Shown: positions 51,014 to 60,642, counted from the stretch's first letter. The stretch: 64,000 bases of DNA from Polaromonas sp. CF318 (GCF_000282655.1 NZ_AKIV01000065.1:21802-85801), one strand, 5' to 3'. Notes: a model not told the origin generated them from the letters alone. Numbers and translations: made by a program.

Positions 51014-51054
51014 GCCGGCAGGTCACGACCTCCGGCTCCTGCATGTAAATGCAG
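51014..51054 (+). promoter_or_regulatory. rpsD leader hairpins
   Basis: Two hairpins lie between the terminator and rpsD: GCCGG-c-AGGTC / GACCTCCGGC (51014-51035) and a perfect CTGCAT-GTAA-ATGCAG (51039-51054) with a GNRA-type GTAA tetraloop. They end 23 nt before the rpsD start and are a candidate binding site for S4, which regulates the alpha operon in E. coli. No sequence match to the E. coli pseudoknot was tested. Confidence 0.4.
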
Positions 51055-51076
51055 CAGATGAAAAAAGGACACTCAA

Positions 51077-51700
51077 GTGGCACGTTATCTCGGCCCCAAG
51101 GCCAAACTATCCCGCCGTGAAGGCACCGACCTGTTCCTGAAGAGCGCCCGCCGCGCCATCAGCGACAAGGCCAAATTCGACTCCAAGCCAGGCCAGCACG
51201 GCCGTACCTCCGGTACCCGTACTTCCGACTTCGGCCTGCAGCTGCGCGAAAAGCAAAAAGTCAAGCGCATGTACGGCGTGCTCGAGAAGCAATTCCGCCG
51301 CTACTTCGAGGAAGCCGATCGCCGCAAGGGCAACACCGGCGCCAACCTGTTGTTCATCCTGGAATGCCGCCTGGACAACGTGGTGTACCGCATGGGCTTC
51401 GGGTCGACCCGCGCTGAAGCACGCCAGTTGGTGTCGCACAAAGCCATCACGGTCAACGGCGGCACGGTCAACATTCCTTCGTACATGGTCAAGACCGGCG
51501 ACGTCATCGCCGTGCGCGAGAAGTCGAAGAAGCAGACCCGCATCACCGAAGCCCTCGAGCTTGCAAAACAGGTCGGCCTGCCCGCCTGGGTCGATGTGAA
51601 CGCCGACAAGGGCGAAGGCACCTTCAAGAAGGTTCCTGACCGCGATGAGTTTGCCGCCGACATCAACGAATCGTTGATCGTCGAGTTGTACTCACGCTAA
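51077..51700 (+). CDS. rpsD: 30S ribosomal protein S4
   Basis: A 207-residue protein of the zinc-free class (no N-terminal Cys cluster; starts [20 protein letters not shown]). The S4 RNA-binding domain is [32 protein letters not shown]4 nucleates 30S assembly and in E. coli represses the alpha operon. The start codon is GTG at 51077, preceded by AAAAAAGGACACTCAA. Confidence 0.99.
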   Translation: MARYLGPKAKLSRREGTDLFLKSARRAISDKAKFDSKPGQHGRTSGTRTSDFGLQLREKQKVKRMYGVLEKQFRRYFEEADRRKGNTGANLLFILECRLDNVVYRMGFGSTRAEARQLVSHKAITVNGGTVNIPSYMVKTGDVIAVREKSKKQTRITEALELAKQVGLPAWVDVNADKGEGTFKKVPDRDEFAADINESLIVELYSR

Positions 51701-51711
51701 TTTTCGTTCCT

Positions 51712-51733
51712 GCGGCACGGGGCACCGTGCCGC
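51712..51733 (+). other. Perfect hairpin between rpsD and rpoA
   Basis: GCGGCACGG and CCGTGCCGC (9 bp) with a GGCA loop, starting 11 nt after the rpsD stop. No T-run follows, so it is more likely an mRNA-processing or stability element than a terminator. Confidence 0.6.
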
Positions 51734-51794
51734 CAGGGTGTGCTTCGCCGGCCTTATCGGTGTAACGAACCGAGGGTATTGAGAGGAAGACTGC

Positions 51795-52784
51795 ATGCAG
51801 ACCAATTTGTTGAAACCAAAAACCATCAATGTCGAGCAGCTTGGCGCCAACCGCGCCAAGGTGACTCTGGAGCCCTTCGAGCGCGGCTACGGCCACACGC
51901 TGGGCAACGCGCTGCGCCGCGTACTGTTGTCGTCCATGGTCGGCCACGCCGCCACCGAAGTCACCATCGCGGGTGTCCTGCACGAGTACTCGTCCATCGA
52001 CGGTGTGCAGGAAGACGTCGTCAACATCCTGTTGAACCTCAAGGGTGTGGTGTTCAAGCTCCACAACCGCGACGAAGTCACGCTGAGCCTGCGCAAGGAC
52101 GGCGAAGGCCCCGTCACTGCCGCCGACATCCAGACGCCGCACGACGTGGAAATCATCAACCCTGAGCACGTCATCGTGAACCTGTCGCACGGCGGCAAGA
52201 TCGACATGCAGATCAAGGTTGAAAACGGCCGCGGCTATGTGCCCGGCAACCAGCGCCGCTACGGCGACGAGTCGCCGAAATCCATCGGCCGCATCGTGCT
52301 GGACGCCTCGTTCTCGCCCGTCAAGCGCGTGAGCTACACCGTCGAAAGCGCCCGCGTCGAGCAGCGCACCGACCTCGACAAGCTCGTGCTGGAAATCGAG
52401 ACCAACGGCGCCGTGACGGCTGAAGACGCCGTCCGTGCTTCGGCCAAGATCCTGGTTGAGCAGCTCGCGGTGTTCGCGCAGCTCGAAGGCAATGAACTGG
52501 CCGCGTTCGACGCGCCCGTTCAGCGCAGCTCGCAGCAGTTCGACCCCATCCTGCTGCGCCCCGTCGACGAGCTCGAACTCACCGTCCGCTCGGCAAACTG
52601 CCTCAAGGCCGAAAACATTTACTACATTGGCGATCTGATCCAGCGCACTGAAAACGAGCTGCTCAAGACCCCCAATCTGGGACGCAAATCCCTCAACGAA
52701 ATCAAGGAAGTGCTGGCCTCCCGCGGCCTCACGCTTGGTATGCGCCTGGAAAGCTGGCCTCCCGCCGGCCTCGACAAGCGTTAA
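51795..52784 (+). CDS. rpoA: RNA polymerase alpha subunit
   Basis: A 329-residue protein with the N-terminal dimerisation domain ([28 protein letters not shown]) and the C-terminal alphaCTD ([49 protein letters not shown]), which contacts UP elements and activators. GAGAGGAAGACTGC precedes the ATG. Confidence 0.99.
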   Translation: MQTNLLKPKTINVEQLGANRAKVTLEPFERGYGHTLGNALRRVLLSSMVGHAATEVTIAGVLHEYSSIDGVQEDVVNILLNLKGVVFKLHNRDEVTLSLRKDGEGPVTAADIQTPHDVEIINPEHVIVNLSHGGKIDMQIKVENGRGYVPGNQRRYGDESPKSIGRIVLDASFSPVKRVSYTVESARVEQRTDLDKLVLEIETNGAVTAEDAVRASAKILVEQLAVFAQLEGNELAAFDAPVQRSSQQFDPILLRPVDELELTVRSANCLKAENIYYIGDLIQRTENELLKTPNLGRKSLNEIKEVLASRGLTLGMRLESWPPAGLDKR

Positions 52785-52795
52785 TTGAAAACACA

Positions 52796-52846
52796 AGACC
52801 CGCCTCAAAGGGGTCTCGCACGGGCAGTACCTGATACGGCTGCCCG
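52796..52846 (+). promoter_or_regulatory. Two hairpins upstream of rplQ
   Basis: AGACCC/GGGTCT (52796-52801, 52811-52816) and CGGGCAG/CTGCCCG (52821-52827, 52840-52846), the second followed by GATTTTAAAAAAGG. They may act as a partial terminator or leader structure for rplQ. Confidence 0.4.
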
Positions 52847-52869
52847 GATTTTAAAAAAGGAAATTGATC

Positions 52870-53271
52870 ATGCGCCACGGACACGGACTACGTAAACTCA
52901 ACCGCACCAGCGAGCACCGCCTCGCCATGCTGCGCAACATGATGAACTCGCTGCTGCAGCACGAAGTCATCAAGACCACCCTGCCCAAGGCCAAGGAATT
53001 GCGCCGCGTGGTCGAGCCCATGATCACCCTGGGCAAGGAACCCACGCTGGCCAACAAGCGCCTGGCATTCGACCGCCTGCGCGATCGCGACATGGTCGTC
53101 AAGCTGTTCGCTGAAATCGGCCCCCGATACAAGGCCCGTCCCGGCGGCTACACTCGTATCCTGAAGATGGGTTTCCGCGTTGGTGACAATGCGCCCATGG
53201 CCCTGGTCGAACTGGTGGACCGCCCTGAAGTGTCGGAAGACACTACCGCTGACGCGGCCAAGGCAGAGTAA
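52870..53271 (+). CDS. rplQ: 50S ribosomal protein L17
   Basis: A 133-residue protein opening [24 protein letters not shown] with the [29 protein letters not shown] signature. The start at 52870 is used (an upstream TTG adds two residues). It closes the alpha cluster, with tRNA-fMet 18 bp after the stop. Confidence 0.99.
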   Translation: MRHGHGLRKLNRTSEHRLAMLRNMMNSLLQHEVIKTTLPKAKELRRVVEPMITLGKEPTLANKRLAFDRLRDRDMVVKLFAEIGPRYKARPGGYTRILKMGFRVGDNAPMALVELVDRPEVSEDTTADAAKAE

Positions 53272-53289
53272 GCTACAATACACATATAC

Positions 53290-53366
<77 letters not shown>

Positions 53367-53372
53367 AACCCC

Positions 53373-53402
53373 AAAACGCCTGCATCATGCAGGCGTTTTG
53401 CT
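53373..53402 (+). terminator. Terminator after tRNA-fMet
   Basis: A perfect 12-bp stem AAAACGCCTGCA / TGCAGGCGTTTT (53373-53384, 53388-53399) with a TCA loop and T-run, immediately after the tRNA. Closes the rplQ-tRNA transcript. Confidence 0.93.
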
Positions 53403-53464
53403 TTCCGGCTTGCATTCTTCTTTTGGATGCATTCTTGATGCGCGTCGTGAAAGAAGAAAAGAAA

Positions 53465-53487
53465 GAAAAGCACGCTCCTTGCTTTTC
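53465..53487 (-). terminator. Minus-strand terminator for the HlyC-like gene
   Basis: A perfect 8-bp stem GAAAAGCA / TGCTTTTC (53465-53472, 53480-53487) with a 7-nt loop; on the minus strand it is followed by a T/C-rich run. It lies 14 bp past the stop of the HlyC-like frame at 53501. Confidence 0.75.
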
Positions 53488-53500
53488 ACATCTATCGATT

Positions 53501-53929
53501 TCATGACGTACCTGCCTCGGTAGCAGGCCAGGTCACCAGTTTGACCTGCGCCGACCCGACCGGCACCAGCTGGCGCAGCACCTGCCCGGCAAACACCTTC
53601 TCGCGCAGGTTCCTGAGCACCTCCTGCGCGCCGCCATAAGGCGTGAACACATCAATCAACCAGATCTGCTCACCCGAAGCCCAGTCGGCCAAAGTGAGCT
53701 GATGCGGCCCGGCCTGGTAGCGCTGCGCCACCTCTTCGCTCAATTTGGCCCAAGAGACAAAGGCCACGGGCGCCTCATCCTTCAAATACAGCTTGGCCTG
53801 GTTCAGAACCAGTGCCGGCATGACACGCCACTCCAGTTCACTGAGCAGGGTATGCCGGTTGGCGGCCTGCTGCAGCATCAGCCAAGTTACCGCACCCCCC
53901 TCGGGTCAGACTTCAGCGGAGTTCAACAC
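53501..53929 (-). pseudogene. HlyC-like toxin-activating lysine acyltransferase interrupted by in-frame TGA
   Basis: The open frame (53501-53878, 125 residues) matches HlyC-type acyltransferases: ANRHTLLSE with the catalytic His (His9), AFVSWAKLSEE, LADWASGEQIWLIDVFTPYGG with the catalytic Asp (Asp76; spacing close to HlyC His23-Asp92). Family resemblance (GGAVTWLMLQ, compare GHVSWLW in HlyC) continues upstream of the ATG, back to a TGA at 53906-53908. Beyond it the same frame reads V-L-N-S-A-E-V from a GTG at 53929. A CGA-to-TGA change could have made the stop. Either the gene is inactivated, or an N-terminally shortened protein starts at 53878, which lacks a good ribosome binding site. These enzymes acylate RTX toxins; no toxin gene is in the window. 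Confidence 0.6.
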
Positions 53930-53998
53930 CAGGCACTCTCAACGAGCTGTTGCCAGCACTTTTAAACCCCACTGTCATTGCAATGGACTTCTGCGGGC

Positions 53999-54517
53999 TC
54001 AAGGTAACTGTAAACCTTTAAGTATTGGCACGGCTTCGGCCTCCGAAATACGCTCAAAGCTGAGGTTCACAATCCAATTACCCGATCCTGCTTTAGGGTT
54101 AACTAGGCCGCCGTCGCTTGAACTCAGCAAGTAGAAGTAGCGGGTCCTTTTCTCGGCCTTGAGCTCGCGCGAGAGCATTGGAGCAGGCCACCAAGTCGGC
54201 GTGTCAAGCGTCTTGATGCTAATTTGTCCGGGAGGTACCTTAACGAAAAGATACCCACCTCGCTTGAGTGAACCAACGTTTTGTCCATTCACTGAAATAT
54301 CGGGAAAAGCGCCGGTCCTGTCACGTCTGGAATCGCTGATTGTTTTCCCGCCCTCAATGCGCAGAAAATAGATATGAGCGAAGTCGGGTTCCTGGGGCTG
54401 CATCTCTGTGAACTTGTTCCCCATCGCGATGGCACACCCCTGGAGTAGAGCGCACGTGCCAAGCAAACAGAGTAGTAGAAACTTCCTCGCTGTCGCACCA
54501 AACCATTGCAGTTTCAT
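53999..54517 (-). CDS. DUF2846 family lipoprotein
   Basis: A 172-residue lipoprotein with lipobox L-Q-G-C (Cys28). The mature part shows the DUF2846 pattern: AHIYFLRIEGGK, FPDISVNGQNVGSLKRGGYLFVKVPPGQ and the later KRTRYFYLLSSSDGGL. Function unknown, probably outer-membrane associated. Its start overlaps the stop of the next lipoprotein gene by 4 bp. The two and the acyltransferase relic share the strand, but a gap of about 70-120 bp separates the relic. Confidence 0.8.
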   Translation of the reverse strand: MKLQWFGATARKFLLLCLLGTCALLQGCAIAMGNKFTEMQPQEPDFAHIYFLRIEGGKTISDSRRDRTGAFPDISVNGQNVGSLKRGGYLFVKVPPGQISIKTLDTPTWWPAPMLSRELKAEKRTRYFYLLSSSDGGLVNPKAGSGNWIVNLSFERISEAEAVPILKGLQLP

Positions 54518-55086
54518 GGGATGGCCTTCGCTGCCACTAATCGCTCAACGACAGCTCTATAAAGGTCATCGGCCATTGCCGGCGTTTGTTCCATCCCCAA
54601 GAGAGCACCGGCCTTGAAATCGGCCGACCACACCGGCGTACTCAGCTTGTGGTCAATCAGCCGGACGTCAAATGTAATGGACGTTTGGCAAATGATGGAT
54701 GCTTTTCCACATTCAACGAAGTAGCGTTTCGGCGTGATGACCAAGCTGATACTTGTTGCTTGGTCTGGCGCTTCGATCGCCACGCTAAGCCTTCGCCTTT
54801 CCAGCCGTGGTTTCAACTCTGTGAGCAGTCCCTTTCGCACATGCGAGAGCATCACAGGAACATCTCTTTGGGCTTGCGCTTCCTGCTTGGACCAATCCAC
54901 TGCATAGCCCTTCTGCACGAGCGTCTCATAGGCGCCCTTCAGGGTGGGGTTCTCAACAAAGGCGATGCTCATAGAAGACACCGGCGTGAAAGGATCTGGA
55001 CCCCTTCTTTCATTGCTGACGAATGTCGAGCAGCCTGCCAGCATGATCAGGCCGAGAAGAGCGGCAATACTGCGCCAGCAGTGCAT
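54514..55086 (-). CDS. Exported lipoprotein
   Basis: A 190-residue protein with lipobox L-A-G-C (Cys19). The mature part includes MSIAFVENPTLKGAYETLVQKGYAVDW and a C-terminal VWSADFKAGALLGMEQTPAMADDLYRAVVERL block resembling periplasmic DUF4136-like or LptE-like small lipoproteins, though I do not assign a family. The start at 55086 is chosen because it opens the lipoprotein signal; an upstream frame of 60 codons has no signal. Coupled to the DUF2846 gene by a 4-bp overlap. Confidence 0.65.
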   Translation of the reverse strand: MHCWRSIAALLGLIMLAGCSTFVSNERRGPDPFTPVSSMSIAFVENPTLKGAYETLVQKGYAVDWSKQEAQAQRDVPVMLSHVRKGLLTELKPRLERRRLSVAIEAPDQATSISLVITPKRYFVECGKASIICQTSITFDVRLIDHKLSTPVWSADFKAGALLGMEQTPAMADDLYRAVVERLVAAKAIP

Positions 55087-55253
55087 GCGACGAACAAAAC
55101 TTGTCTGAGGGTTCACACTAGCTCCAACAATTAAAGACAGAACACGACGGCAATGTGGAACCATCGACGATAAGCGATCCCGTGCTACGGGAAGGTGCCA
55201 GCGGACGGACTGTAAAGAGATGAGGAGAAAGGCGCCAATAGTGTTTCGGCATC

Positions 55254-55286
55254 TGCGCATGCGCATCCCTCATAGTGTTCATGAAC
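55254..55286. promoter_or_regulatory. Two palindromes in the lipoprotein-TPR/Sel1 intergenic region
   Basis: TGCGCATGCGCA (55254-55265) and GTTCATGAAC (55277-55286) are perfect palindromes in the 260-bp gap between divergent genes starting at 55086 and 55348. A CCCGT-gct-ACGGG hairpin lies nearby. They may be operators; no regulator is adjacent. Confidence 0.3.
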
Positions 55287-55347
55287 GCAGTGTTCAAAGT
55301 GCGACTTCTTGCAGATAAACTCCCTCGCACAAAGGGAGGACAGTTTC

Positions 55348-56904
55348 ATGATCAAAAAAACAGCGCATCAACGCGCAGCACGCTTTTCGATTGCCTGCAT
55401 CCTGGCAGTCGCGCTTCAGATGACCTACCTGCTGGCGTTTGCGCAAGCAGGCGCGGCACCCAATGCCCAGATCGCGCCGCGCCTGGACCAGGTCAGCAAG
55501 ATGCTGGCAGGCGCCGCGTCGCGCGATGCCAATGCGGTGTGGGATGCCAAGACCGAAATTGAAGAGCTGCCTTACCCGGCGCGCGGGGACCGCAAGCTGG
55601 CGCGGCGGCTCAACACCACGGCGCTCGACAAATTCAAGGCCGACCAGGTGGCCGAGGCTCTCGCTGATTTTGAAAAGGCGCGTCGGGCCGATCCTTCCGA
55701 CCAGGAGATCGCCAACAACTACGGTTATGTGCTCTACCGCGCGGGCAAGCTGCCTGAGGCGGAAGCGCAGTTGCGCTACACGCTGGCGCTGGCGCCGGCA
55801 CGGGCTGCGGCCTGGGCCAATCTGGCCGAAGTGCTGGGCGCGCAGGGGCAGGCGCCGCGTGCGGCTGATGCCTTTGTGGTGTCGCATCGCTTTTCTCGCA
55901 ACCCCGATACGACCCGCCAGTACATCGAGAAATTCGCCGCCTCCACGACGGACCCGGCGGGTTTGACGCAAGGCGCGGCGCAGGCGCTTTCACGTTTGTT
56001 TCCCGCTGCGGGCGCGACCGGCACTGCCGCCGCCCTTGCGCAGCCGCTGGCCGGCACGACGGCGGAACGCAATGCGGCCGCGCAGACTGAAATGGCCGCG
56101 GCTGCCGGCACGGCGGCGCCCACTGCTGCTGTTAACCGCGCACTGGCTACCGCTGCTACCGATGCGGCCAAGGCGGTGCCGGTGGCGCAGGCCGATCCGT
56201 TAGCGCGGCTGCTGTCGCAGCTGCCCAATCCTGAAGTCGTGCCGCTGTTTTCGGCGGCGGCCAAGGGTTCGGCCAGCGCGCGTGAAGACTTGCTGCGCCT
56301 GGCCCATGGCGGCAACGCGCGCGCCCAGCATGCGGTGGCGATGATTTACAACAATGGGCGCGGTGTGGAGGTGAACCACGAGCTGGCCAATACCTGGTAC
56401 CGCAAGTCTGCCGAGGCGGGCTTTGTGCTGGCCCAGGCCGCACTGGCGTGGAACCAGCAGCATGGTATCGGCATGGCGGCCGACCTGCCGCTGGCCTTTG
56501 ACAACTACCGGCGTGCGGCCGAGCAGGGGCACCCCTATGCGATGAACAACCTGGCCTTGATGTACTACCGGGGCATGGGCACGCGGCCTGATGTGAAAGC
56601 CTCATTTGACTGGTTTGTGCGGGCCGCGGAGGCCGGCCTGGCGCGCGGCGCGCATAACGCGGCGTGGTACCTGGAATACGGCGTCGGCCAGCCGGCGGAT
56701 CTGCGCAAGGCTTTTGCCTATCACCTGTCCGCCGCCACGGCCGGTTTTGCGCAGTCGCAGTACAAGGTGGGCCATGCTTACGAATACGGCTGGGGCGGCA
56801 GCCAGGACAGGGCGGCCGCCATCGACTGGTACAAAAAGGCGGCGCTGCAAGGGCTGGAGCCGGCCAAGGATGCCTTGAAGCGGCTGGGCGTGACTGATAT
56901 TTAA
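55348..56904 (+). CDS. TPR/Sel1-repeat exported protein
   Basis: A 518-residue protein with a signal peptide (about residues 1-33), two or three TPR units (about 85-180; e.g. NNYGYVLYRAGKLPEAEAQLRYTLAL), an Ala/Thr-rich linker (about 205-290) and five Sel1-like repeats (A-Q-x-A-L-x-x-x-Y-x-x-G-x-G-V type; e.g. AMNNLALMYYRGMGTRPD, SQYKVGHAYEYGWGGSQD). Both repeat types are protein-protein scaffolds. GGGAGGACAG precedes the ATG. Strong terminator at 56923. The combination suggests a periplasmic adaptor; partner unknown. Confidence 0.8.
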   Translation: MIKKTAHQRAARFSIACILAVALQMTYLLAFAQAGAAPNAQIAPRLDQVSKMLAGAASRDANAVWDAKTEIEELPYPARGDRKLARRLNTTALDKFKADQVAEALADFEKARRADPSDQEIANNYGYVLYRAGKLPEAEAQLRYTLALAPARAAAWANLAEVLGAQGQAPRAADAFVVSHRFSRNPDTTRQYIEKFAASTTDPAGLTQGAAQALSRLFPAAGATGTAAALAQPLAGTTAERNAAAQTEMAAAAGTAAPTAAVNRALATAATDAAKAVPVAQADPLARLLSQLPNPEVVPLFSAAAKGSASAREDLLRLAHGGNARAQHAVAMIYNNGRGVEVNHELANTWYRKSAEAGFVLAQAALAWNQQHGIGMAADLPLAFDNYRRAAEQGHPYAMNNLALMYYRGMGTRPDVKASFDWFVRAAEAGLARGAHNAAWYLEYGVGQPADLRKAFAYHLSAATAGFAQSQYKVGHAYEYGWGGSQDRAAAIDWYKKAALQGLEPAKDALKRLGVTDI

Positions 56905-56922
56905 AGCGCCTGCCCCCCAATG

Positions 56923-56950
56923 AAAAAAGCCCTGTCACCAGGGCTTTTTT
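56923..56950 (+). terminator. Terminator after TPR/Sel1 gene
   Basis: Stem AAAAAAGCCCTG / CAGGGCTTTTTT with a TCAC loop and no mismatch; bidirectional in form and also placed to serve the convergent DUF1840 gene. Confidence 0.93.
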
Positions 56951-56996
56951 CATTCATACCTATAAGAGAGTCAGGCCGCCGCGGCGGCCGCGGCGC

Positions 56997-57299
56997 CTAC
57001 ACCCCCCAAACCACCTCATGCCCAGCCTTGAGGTTGCGCTGCAGCATGTCGATAAAGGGCACGGCGCGCTGGCGCAGGCCCAGGCCGTCGCCGGGGACCA
57101 CGCCGTCTTCGGCATTGGCGTCGTGGGCCTCCTCGTGCGCGATGGCGGCCTGCAGGGCGGCGATGGCGGCGGGCATCTGTTCGGGCAGGATGATGCCCTT
57201 GGGGGCGGGGTCCTTGCCGATGATTTCGAGGACCTTGCGGCCGTTGGCTTCGAGCATGATCACATCGCCGGCGTCTTTGGATTTGAATTTGTAAAGCAT
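56997..57299 (-). CDS. DUF1840 family protein
   Basis: A 100-residue soluble protein with the DUF1840 opening MLYKFKSKDAGDVIML and the conserved GIILPEQMPAAIAALQ and RAVPFIDMLQRN segments. The central EEAHDANAED stretch is acidic and variable. A GAGGAG box precedes the ATG. Function unknown; the family is found in beta- and gammaproteobacteria as a small cytoplasmic protein. Confidence 0.85.
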   Translation of the reverse strand: MLYKFKSKDAGDVIMLEANGRKVLEIIGKDPAPKGIILPEQMPAAIAALQAAIAHEEAHDANAEDGVVPGDGLGLRQRAVPFIDMLQRNLKAGHEVVWGV

Positions 57300-57442
57300 G
57301 GATGGCTCCTCAAGTTGGACAGACGGCCCATTATGGAAAGTTTTGCGGCCGGTGTATGTAGGCAGGTTTCACCTTTTGCGGCCTGAAGGTTTCCGCTGGC
57401 GGGGCGCGGGCCGGCCGCGCGGCTCAAGCAAAATAGCAGCCT

Positions 57443-58189
57443 ATGTTCAATATCGCCACTGTCCCCAAGTCGGCCCGCCAGGCGCTCAGCCAGGACGGCC
57501 TGAGCCTGCTGAACCCGGCCGAGCTGACGGCCACGCTGGAGCTGGGCGCCGCCTGGGCGCCGGCCTGGAATGCCCTGGTGCCCTCCTGGGACCGGCTGCC
57601 GCCGGACGCCCACCTGAAGGATGGCGGGCATTACCGCAAGCGCCGGCACTCGTGTTTTGTGCAGGAGATTGCCGCGGGCACGCTCACGCAGACGCCGCAC
57701 CGCGCGCACTGGCAGCCGACCGACTACAACGCGCTGCACGGCGGCTTTGAGCGCTGGTTCGAGCCGGTGGAGCCGGCCGTGGCTACGGCCGCGGCCTGGA
57801 CGGATTTGATCGCCGCGCTGGGCCGGCTGTTTGCCCAGGTGCAGCCGGCCCAGCGCTGGCACATCGAGGCGCACCAGTTTCGCATCGACACGGCCGGCGG
57901 CGTGGGCCGGCCGACGCCCGAGGGCGCGCACCGCGACGGCGTGGACTTTGTGGTGGTGATGATGGTGGGCCGCCACGGCGTGAAGGGCGGCGAGACCCGG
58001 GTGTTTGACGCCAACGGCCCGCACGGCGTGCGTTTTGTGATGCGGGAGCCGCTGACGGCGCTGCTGCTGGACGACGCGCGGGTGATCCACGAGACCACGC
58101 CCATCCTGCCGGCCGACGACCAGCCGGAGGCGGGTTACCGCGACACGCTAGTGCTCACTTACAGAGCAGCTGCCTTCCAGGCACCCTGA
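57443..58189 (+). CDS. 2OG-Fe(II) dioxygenase family protein
   Basis: A 248-residue protein with the jelly-roll metal site of 2OG-Fe dioxygenases: EGAHRDGVDF supplies the His-x-Asp pair and LLLDDARVIHETTPI the distal His, with the co-substrate region YRDTLVLTY and an Arg after it. Such enzymes hydroxylate free amino acids or other small molecules (the pfam10014-type group, e.g. isoleucine dioxygenase). The substrate is not apparent from the context. Confidence 0.8.
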   Translation: MFNIATVPKSARQALSQDGLSLLNPAELTATLELGAAWAPAWNALVPSWDRLPPDAHLKDGGHYRKRRHSCFVQEIAAGTLTQTPHRAHWQPTDYNALHGGFERWFEPVEPAVATAAAWTDLIAALGRLFAQVQPAQRWHIEAHQFRIDTAGGVGRPTPEGAHRDGVDFVVVMMVGRHGVKGGETRVFDANGPHGVRFVMREPLTALLLDDARVIHETTPILPADDQPEAGYRDTLVLTYRAAAFQAP

Positions 58190-58265
58190 GGAGCTTGCCG
58201 GCCGGGGGGGGCCACACCCTGGTCACATCTGCTTGCCATCCCGCGGTAAACCCCGCTTGACGGAT

Positions 58266-58280
58266 TTAGTTTAAACCTAA
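58266..58280. promoter_or_regulatory. Candidate MarR operator upstream of the anthranilate cluster
   Basis: The segment TTAGTTTAAACCTAA is an inverted repeat around a central A, with six of seven arm positions matching, in an AT-rich patch about 40 bp before the monooxygenase gene. A MarR-family regulator is encoded in the same cluster and is expected to bind a site of this kind. Confidence 0.45.
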
Positions 58281-58317
58281 ACAATTAAGGCAAGATTAAT
58301 CCAGAGAGTACGCTTTC

Positions 58318-60642
58318 ATGCACATTCTTTGCCTGGGCGGTGGTCCCGCAGGTTTGTATTTCGCCCTGCTGATGAAGCTGCAGAACCCGGCCCACCAAGT
58401 GACGGTGGTGGAGCGCAACCGGCCTTTCGACACCTTCGGCTGGGGCGTGGTGCTGTCGGACCAGACCCTGGGCAACCTGCGCGCGGCCGACCCGGTCAGC
58501 GCGCAGCTCATAGGCGATGCCTTCAACCACTGGGATGATGTGGAGGTGTTCTTCAAGGGGCGCTCGGTGCGCTCGGGCGGCCACGGCTTTTGCGGCATAG
58601 GCCGCAAGCGCCTGCTCAACATCCTGCAGGAGCGCTGCATGGCGCTGGGCGTGGCGCTGGTGTTTGAAACCGATGTCCAGGACGACCAGGCCATCGCGGC
58701 GCAGTACGGCGCCGACCTGGTGGTCGCCAGCGACGGCCTGAACAGCCGCATCCGCAACCGCTACGCGGAGACCTTCAAGCCCGACGTGGAGCTGCGCGCC
58801 TGCCGCTTTGTCTGGCTGGGCACACGCAAGACCTTTGACGCCTTCACCTTCGCCTTCGAGCAAACCGAGCACGGCTGGTTTGCCGCGCATGCCTACAAGT
58901 TTGACGAGAACACCTCGACCTTTATCGTCGAGACACCCGAGGCGGTGTGGAAGGCCCACGGCCTGGACCAGATGAGCCAGGAGGACGGCATCGCGTTCTG
59001 CGAGCGCCTGTTCGCCAAATACCTGGACGGCAACGCGCTGATGAACAACGCCACCCATGTGCGCGGCTCGGCGATCTGGATACGTTTCCCGCGCGTGGTG
59101 TGCGAGCGCTGGGTGCATGAGGCTGCGATCAACGGCAAGCAGGTGCCGATAGTGCTGATGGGCGATGCGGCGCATACCGCGCATTTTTCGATTGGCAGCG
59201 GCACCAAGCTGGCGCTGGAAGACGCGATAGAGCTGAGCCACTGCTTTGCGCAACACGGCGATGCCACGGCGGCGCTGCAGGCCTACGAGGCGCTGCGTTC
59301 CGTCGAGGTGCTCAAGATCCAGAATGCGGCGCGCAACTCGACCGAATGGTTCGAGAACGTGGACCGCTACAGCGGCATGGAGGCCGAGCAGTTTTTTTAT
59401 TCGCTGCTCACGCGCTCGCAACGCATCAGCCATGAGAACCTGCGGGTGCGCGATGCGGCCTGGCTGCAGGGCTATGAGCAGTGGCTGGCCAAGAGCAACG
59501 CGGCGCATGCACCACCGCCCATGCTGCTGCCCTTGAAGGTGCGCGAACTGAATTTGAAGAACCGCATTGTGGTGTCGCCCATGGCCACTTACAGCGCGGT
59601 GGACGGCATGCCGCAGGACTTCCACCTGGTGCACCTGGGCGCGCGCGCCCTGGGCGGCGCCGGCCTGGTGTTTGTGGAAATGACCTCGCCCTGCCCCGAG
59701 GGCCGCATCACGCCGGGCTGCCCGGGCTTATGGAACGAGGCGCAGGCCAAGGGCTTCAAGCGCATCGTGGATTTTGTGCATGCCTCGGGCGCGGGCGCCA
59801 AGATAGGCATGCAGCTGGGCCACAGCGGGCCCAAGGGGTCTACGCAGGTGGGCTGGGAGCAGCCCGATGAGCCGCTCGTCACCGGCAACTGGCCGCTGCT
59901 GGCGGCCAGCGCCGTGGCCTACGGCCCGAGCAACCAGCTGCCCCAAGCCATGACGCGCGCCGACATGGACCGCGTGAAGGCCGAGTTTGTGCAGTCCACG
60001 CGTTATGCGGCCGAAGCCGGCTTTGACTGGCTGGAGCTGCATTGCGCGCACGGCTACCTGCTGTCAAGCTTTATCACGCCGCTGACCAACCAGCGCAGCG
60101 ACGAATACGGTGGCAGCCTGGAAAACCGCTGCCGCTTTCCGCTCGAAGTGTTTGCCGCCATGCGCGCCGTGTGGCCTGCCCACCTGCCCATGAGCGTGCG
60201 CATCTCGGCGCACGACTGGGCGCCGGGCGGCAACACGGCGGACGACGCGGTGGCCATCGCGCGCCTGTTCAAGGCCGCGGGCTGTGATTTCATCGACGTG
60301 TCGTCGGGCCAGACCACGCGCGCGGCCAAGCCGGTGTACGGCCGCATGTACCAGACGCCGTTTGCCGACCGCATACGCAACGAGGTGGGCATACAGACCA
60401 TCGCGGTGGGCGCGATCTCTGAAGTCGACCACGTCAACAGCATCATCGCGGCCGGCCGCGCCGACCTGTGCGCGATTGCCCGCCCGCACCTGGCCGACCC
60501 GGCCTGGACGCTGCACGAAGCGGCCAAGCTGCAAAGCCGGCATGTGAACTGGCCCAAGCCTTACCTGAGCGGGCGCGACCAGCTCTACCGCGAAATCGCC
60601 AGGCAGAAAGAGCTTGCGGTCCAGCCCGCAGCCGGTAAATAA
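58318..60642 (+). CDS. 2-Aminobenzoyl-CoA monooxygenase/reductase (bifunctional)
   Basis: A 774-residue fusion. N-terminal about 390 residues are a flavoprotein hydroxylase ([14 protein letters not shown] dinucleotide fold, [28 protein letters not shown] motif). The C-terminal half is an Old Yellow Enzyme-type FMN reductase ([50 protein letters not shown]). This architecture matches 2-aminobenzoyl-CoA monooxygenase/reductase of Azoarcus evansii, which hydroxylates and reduces the ring using NADH and O2; the N-terminal half alone resembles salicylyl-CoA 5-hydroxylase. The neighbouring CoA ligase supports 2-aminobenzoate as substrate. Confidence 0.85.
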   Translation: MHILCLGGGPAGLYFALLMKLQNPAHQVTVVERNRPFDTFGWGVVLSDQTLGNLRAADPVSAQLIGDAFNHWDDVEVFFKGRSVRSGGHGFCGIGRKRLLNILQERCMALGVALVFETDVQDDQAIAAQYGADLVVASDGLNSRIRNRYAETFKPDVELRACRFVWLGTRKTFDAFTFAFEQTEHGWFAAHAYKFDENTSTFIVETPEAVWKAHGLDQMSQEDGIAFCERLFAKYLDGNALMNNATHVRGSAIWIRFPRVVCERWVHEAAINGKQVPIVLMGDAAHTAHFSIGSGTKLALEDAIELSHCFAQHGDATAALQAYEALRSVEVLKIQNAARNSTEWFENVDRYSGMEAEQFFYSLLTRSQRISHENLRVRDAAWLQGYEQWLAKSNAAHAPPPMLLPLKVRELNLKNRIVVSPMATYSAVDGMPQDFHLVHLGARALGGAGLVFVEMTSPCPEGRITPGCPGLWNEAQAKGFKRIVDFVHASGAGAKIGMQLGHSGPKGSTQVGWEQPDEPLVTGNWPLLAASAVAYGPSNQLPQAMTRADMDRVKAEFVQSTRYAAEAGFDWLELHCAHGYLLSSFITPLTNQRSDEYGGSLENRCRFPLEVFAAMRAVWPAHLPMSVRISAHDWAPGGNTADDAVAIARLFKAAGCDFIDVSSGQTTRAAKPVYGRMYQTPFADRIRNEVGIQTIAVGAISEVDHVNSIIAAGRADLCAIARPHLADPAWTLHEAAKLQSRHVNWPKPYLSGRDQLYREIARQKELAVQPAAGK

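Noticed and set aside
44304..53271. Novel genes within the ribosomal cluster
   Set aside because: All frames are accounted for by standard ribosomal, secY, infA and rpoA genes in the usual order; overlapping frames are shadows.
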